From Prochlorococcus sp. AG-347-I15 (GTDB lineage Bacteria > Cyanobacteriota > Cyanobacteriia > PCC-6307 > Cyanobiaceae): a stretch of DNA of 64,000 nucleotides. The translations under genes and the position numbers were made by a program. The DNA lies in assembly GCA_003281585.1 (NCBI GenBank), contig QCBN01000003.1, positions 62,001 through 126,000 of the forward strand. Direction: 5' to 3'. The notes below the pieces were generated by a model. That model worked only from the letters and a program-made list of their open reading frames with translations, searched no databases and was not told the DNA's origin. This document shows positions 61,818-64,000 of this stretch, piece after piece (positions within the stretch are counted from its first letter, which is position 1; every line of letters begins with the position of its first letter).

Positions 61818-61864
61818 AAAATATCCCTTGTATAATTTTATACACCATTTAATTTTGAAATTTA

Positions 61865-62518
61865 ATGAAAAAGTCTGAAAGAGCAGTAATTATACGCAAG
61901 GAACTCAAAAAGCTATATCCATCGCCTCCAATACCCCTTGATCATACAAATGCATATACACTTCTAGTTGCCGTAGTTTTAAGCGCTCAATCAACAGATA
62001 AGAAAGTTAATGAATTAACTAAAAGCTTATTTAAGGTTGCAGATAATCCAGAAAAGATGATACAGCTTGGTATTGATGGAATTTACAAATACATAAAATT
62101 TTTAGGTCTATCTAATCAAAAATCAAAGAACATCTATAACTTATCTAAACTATTGATTGAGAAGCATAATGGTATGGTCCCAGATTCTTTTGAGCAGCTT
62201 GAATCTCTTCCAGGGGTAGGTCATAAAACAGCATCAGTTGTAATGTCTCAAGTGTTTAAAATCCCCTCATTCCCAGTTGATACTCATATTCACAGGTTGT
62301 CACAAAGATGGGGTCTATCAAATGGAGAGAGCGTAGTTAAAACAGAAAAAGACCTAAAAAATATATTTCCCGTTAATGAGTGGAATACCTTACATTTGCA
62401 AATAATCTTTTATGGCAGAGAATACTGCACCGCAAGAGGCTGTGATGGAACAAAATGTTATTTATGTCGTACTCTTTACCCAAAAAGAAAAAAGAAATTT
62501 ATATGTAAAAAACCCTAA
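61865..62518 (+). CDS. nth: Endonuclease III
   Basis: LPGVGHKTASVVMSQVF, FPVDTHIHRLSQRWGL, Cys cluster YCTARGCDGTKCYLC. Confidence 0.94.
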   Translation: MKKSERAVIIRKELKKLYPSPPIPLDHTNAYTLLVAVVLSAQSTDKKVNELTKSLFKVADNPEKMIQLGIDGIYKYIKFLGLSNQKSKNIYNLSKLLIEKHNGMVPDSFEQLESLPGVGHKTASVVMSQVFKIPSFPVDTHIHRLSQRWGLSNGESVVKTEKDLKNIFPVNEWNTLHLQIIFYGREYCTARGCDGTKCYLCRTLYPKRKKKFICKKP

Positions 62519-62553
62519 GAAATTAATATAATAATTTAATTAGTTCTTAAATC

Positions 62554-63213
62554 ATGAAAATAGCAATTACTGGTGCATCTGGAAAAACAGGGTATAGAAT
62601 TACTGAAGAGGCAGTTAAGAAAGGATATAAAGTTAAGCAAATTATTAGAAAGAATTCAAGAATTTCAGAAGGTCTTGAGAGTTTGGAAACAATTAGAATT
62701 TCATTAAATAATAAAAAAGAACTTGATAAAGCTCTTAAAGATATTGATGCTTTGGTAATTGCTACTGGTGCTAGAGCTTCATTAGATTTAACCGGACCTG
62801 CAAAGGTTGATGCCTTAGGGGTATACAGGCAATTGGAAAGTTGCAGAAGAGTTGGCATTAAAAGAGTCATCTTAGTAAGTTCCCTCTGTACTGGAAAGTT
62901 ATTTCACCCATTAAACTTGTTTGGTTTAATTCTTATTTGGAAGAAAATTGGTGAAAACTTTCTTCGAAATTCAAATTTTGAATGGACTATTATTAGACCT
63001 GGAGGGTTAAAGGAAAATGAAGATATTAAATCAGAAAATATAAATTATTCAAAGGAGGATACTCAAATTAATGGATCAATTCCAAGAAGATTAGTAGCGC
63101 AATGTTGTATAGATTCTTTAAAAAACAAAGAATCCATCAATAAAATAATAGAAGTAACAAGTTCGAATGAAAATAAAAAGATATCTTTTAAAAAAGCTAT
63201 GCAAATGATTTAA
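62554..63213 (+). CDS. NAD(P)-binding atypical SDR protein
   Basis: MKIAITGASGKTGYRI...DALVIATGARA...VILVSSLC...WTIIRPGGL. Confidence 0.85.
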   Translation: MKIAITGASGKTGYRITEEAVKKGYKVKQIIRKNSRISEGLESLETIRISLNNKKELDKALKDIDALVIATGARASLDLTGPAKVDALGVYRQLESCRRVGIKRVILVSSLCTGKLFHPLNLFGLILIWKKIGENFLRNSNFEWTIIRPGGLKENEDIKSENINYSKEDTQINGSIPRRLVAQCCIDSLKNKESINKIIEVTSSNENKKISFKKAMQMI

Positions 63214-63239
63214 AAGATGTAAATATATAAATTAAAACT

Positions 63240-63428
63240 ATGAAAATAAATCCCAAAATTGATGCATTACAATTAATGCTTACTGATTTAAGAACTAGAA
63301 ATGAGCCAATAAGACATAAAGCTGCATTTAAAGGCTGTCAACCAGAATTTCAAAGTCTTGTATCAAGATTAATAAAGCAGTTAGAGGACGAATTAGTTGC
63401 TGAAAAGTTTACTAATCGTGATCGTTAA
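63240..63428 (+). CDS. Conserved small hypothetical protein
   Basis: 62-aa ORF. Confidence 0.55.
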   Translation: MKINPKIDALQLMLTDLRTRNEPIRHKAAFKGCQPEFQSLVSRLIKQLEDELVAEKFTNRDR

Positions 63429-63437
63429 AAATTTAGA

Positions 63438-64000
63438 TTACTTAAATGAAATTAAGTTATCCAATTTTGCTTGTTCTGAAAGTTCATCATATCCTCCAAA
63501 AAATTTATTATCCAAAAATATTTGAGGGAAAGTATTATGGCTACTTTGAGCCATTATTTTTTTAAAGCTCTCATCATTGTCTATTAAAGTAACTTCATGT
63601 GGTATTGATAAAGAATTTAGCAACCTAATTGCTCTTTTAGACCAAGGACAATTCTTTAAAATATAAGCTTTTACACGTGATTCATTTTTTAATAAATCAT
63701 TTCTTGAGATATTAATAATTTTTTGTTCAAAAGAAAGTAATAATATATCAGTACCTTTTTTTACAATACATCCCTCCTCAAGATGCCCACCAAAGACATT
63801 ACATCCCTCATCTGCAAAACTCAAATGTAAATGAACTTCTCCTTTATTAAAATGTCCATTTAAAGAAACTATCTCTAGATTTCCCTCAAATTTATTTATC
63901 TCTTTATTTCCTGGACATTGAATACAAACTGTTCTAAGGTTGCCAACCACTCCAGAAACATACCCGTATAAATTATTTGATAAAGAATATTCTTTAATTG
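63438..64000 (-). CDS. PPC/DUF296 domain fused to glutaredoxin (5' end beyond window)
   Basis: LYGYVSGVVGNLRTVCIQCPGNKEIN...IVSLNGHFNKGEVHLHLSFADEGCNVFGGHLEEGCIV then VKAYILKNCPWSKRAIRLLNSL...FPQIFLDNKFFGGYDEL; frame remains open to the edge. Confidence 0.82.
   Translation of the reverse strand, partial: IKEYSLSNNLYGYVSGVVGNLRTVCIQCPGNKEINKFEGNLEIVSLNGHFNKGEVHLHLSFADEGCNVFGGHLEEGCIVKKGTDILLLSFEQKIINISRNDLLKNESRVKAYILKNCPWSKRAIRLLNSLSIPHEVTLIDNDESFKKIMAQSSHNTFPQIFLDNKFFGGYDELSEQAKLDNLISFK

Noticed and set aside
1-64000. CRISPR arrays, prophage, transposases, integrases
   Set aside because: No regularly spaced repeats, transposase motifs or phage structural genes were seen.

Overview
AT-rich, gene-dense chromosomal segment that looks like a high-light Prochlorococcus (marine picocyanobacterium). 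This rests on gene content and protein character only; no database search was run. It carries core housekeeping genes (glnA, secDF, pdhB, ispE, rsmA, dnaG, dnaE, gatA, carA, trpD, ruvA, rpsO), photosynthesis-associated genes (psb28, a GUN4-domain protein, PAM68-like), umuDC, a four-gene glucosylglycerate synthesis/recycling cluster, a complete urease locus (ureABCDEFG) with the urea transporter urtABCDE, one tRNA-Pro(GGG), a small-ORF-rich interval (~52.4-56.5 kb), and an iron-flavoured region (~56.5-61.8 kb: Rieske oxygenase, orphan ABC ATPase, Cys-rich Crp-family regulator, ferritin, FutC-like ATPase). Main points for a second look: (1) two probably important genes, ispE and an rlmB-like rRNA methyltransferase, are each put out of frame by one extra A in a poly-A run just after the expected ATG; (2) paired inverted Fur-like boxes before the Cys-rich Crp regulator, and a third Fur-like box before an unannotated 40-aa Cys/Lys-rich microprotein next to ferritin; (3) a Rieske oxygenase / 33-aa membrane microprotein / orphan ABC ATPase operon with a stop-start overlap; (4) an apparently closed glucosylglycerate cycle beside the urease genes; (5) a LexA-type palindrome before umuDC plus a downstream HEATH-motif protein; (6) a DUF296(PPC)-glutaredoxin fusion at the right edge.
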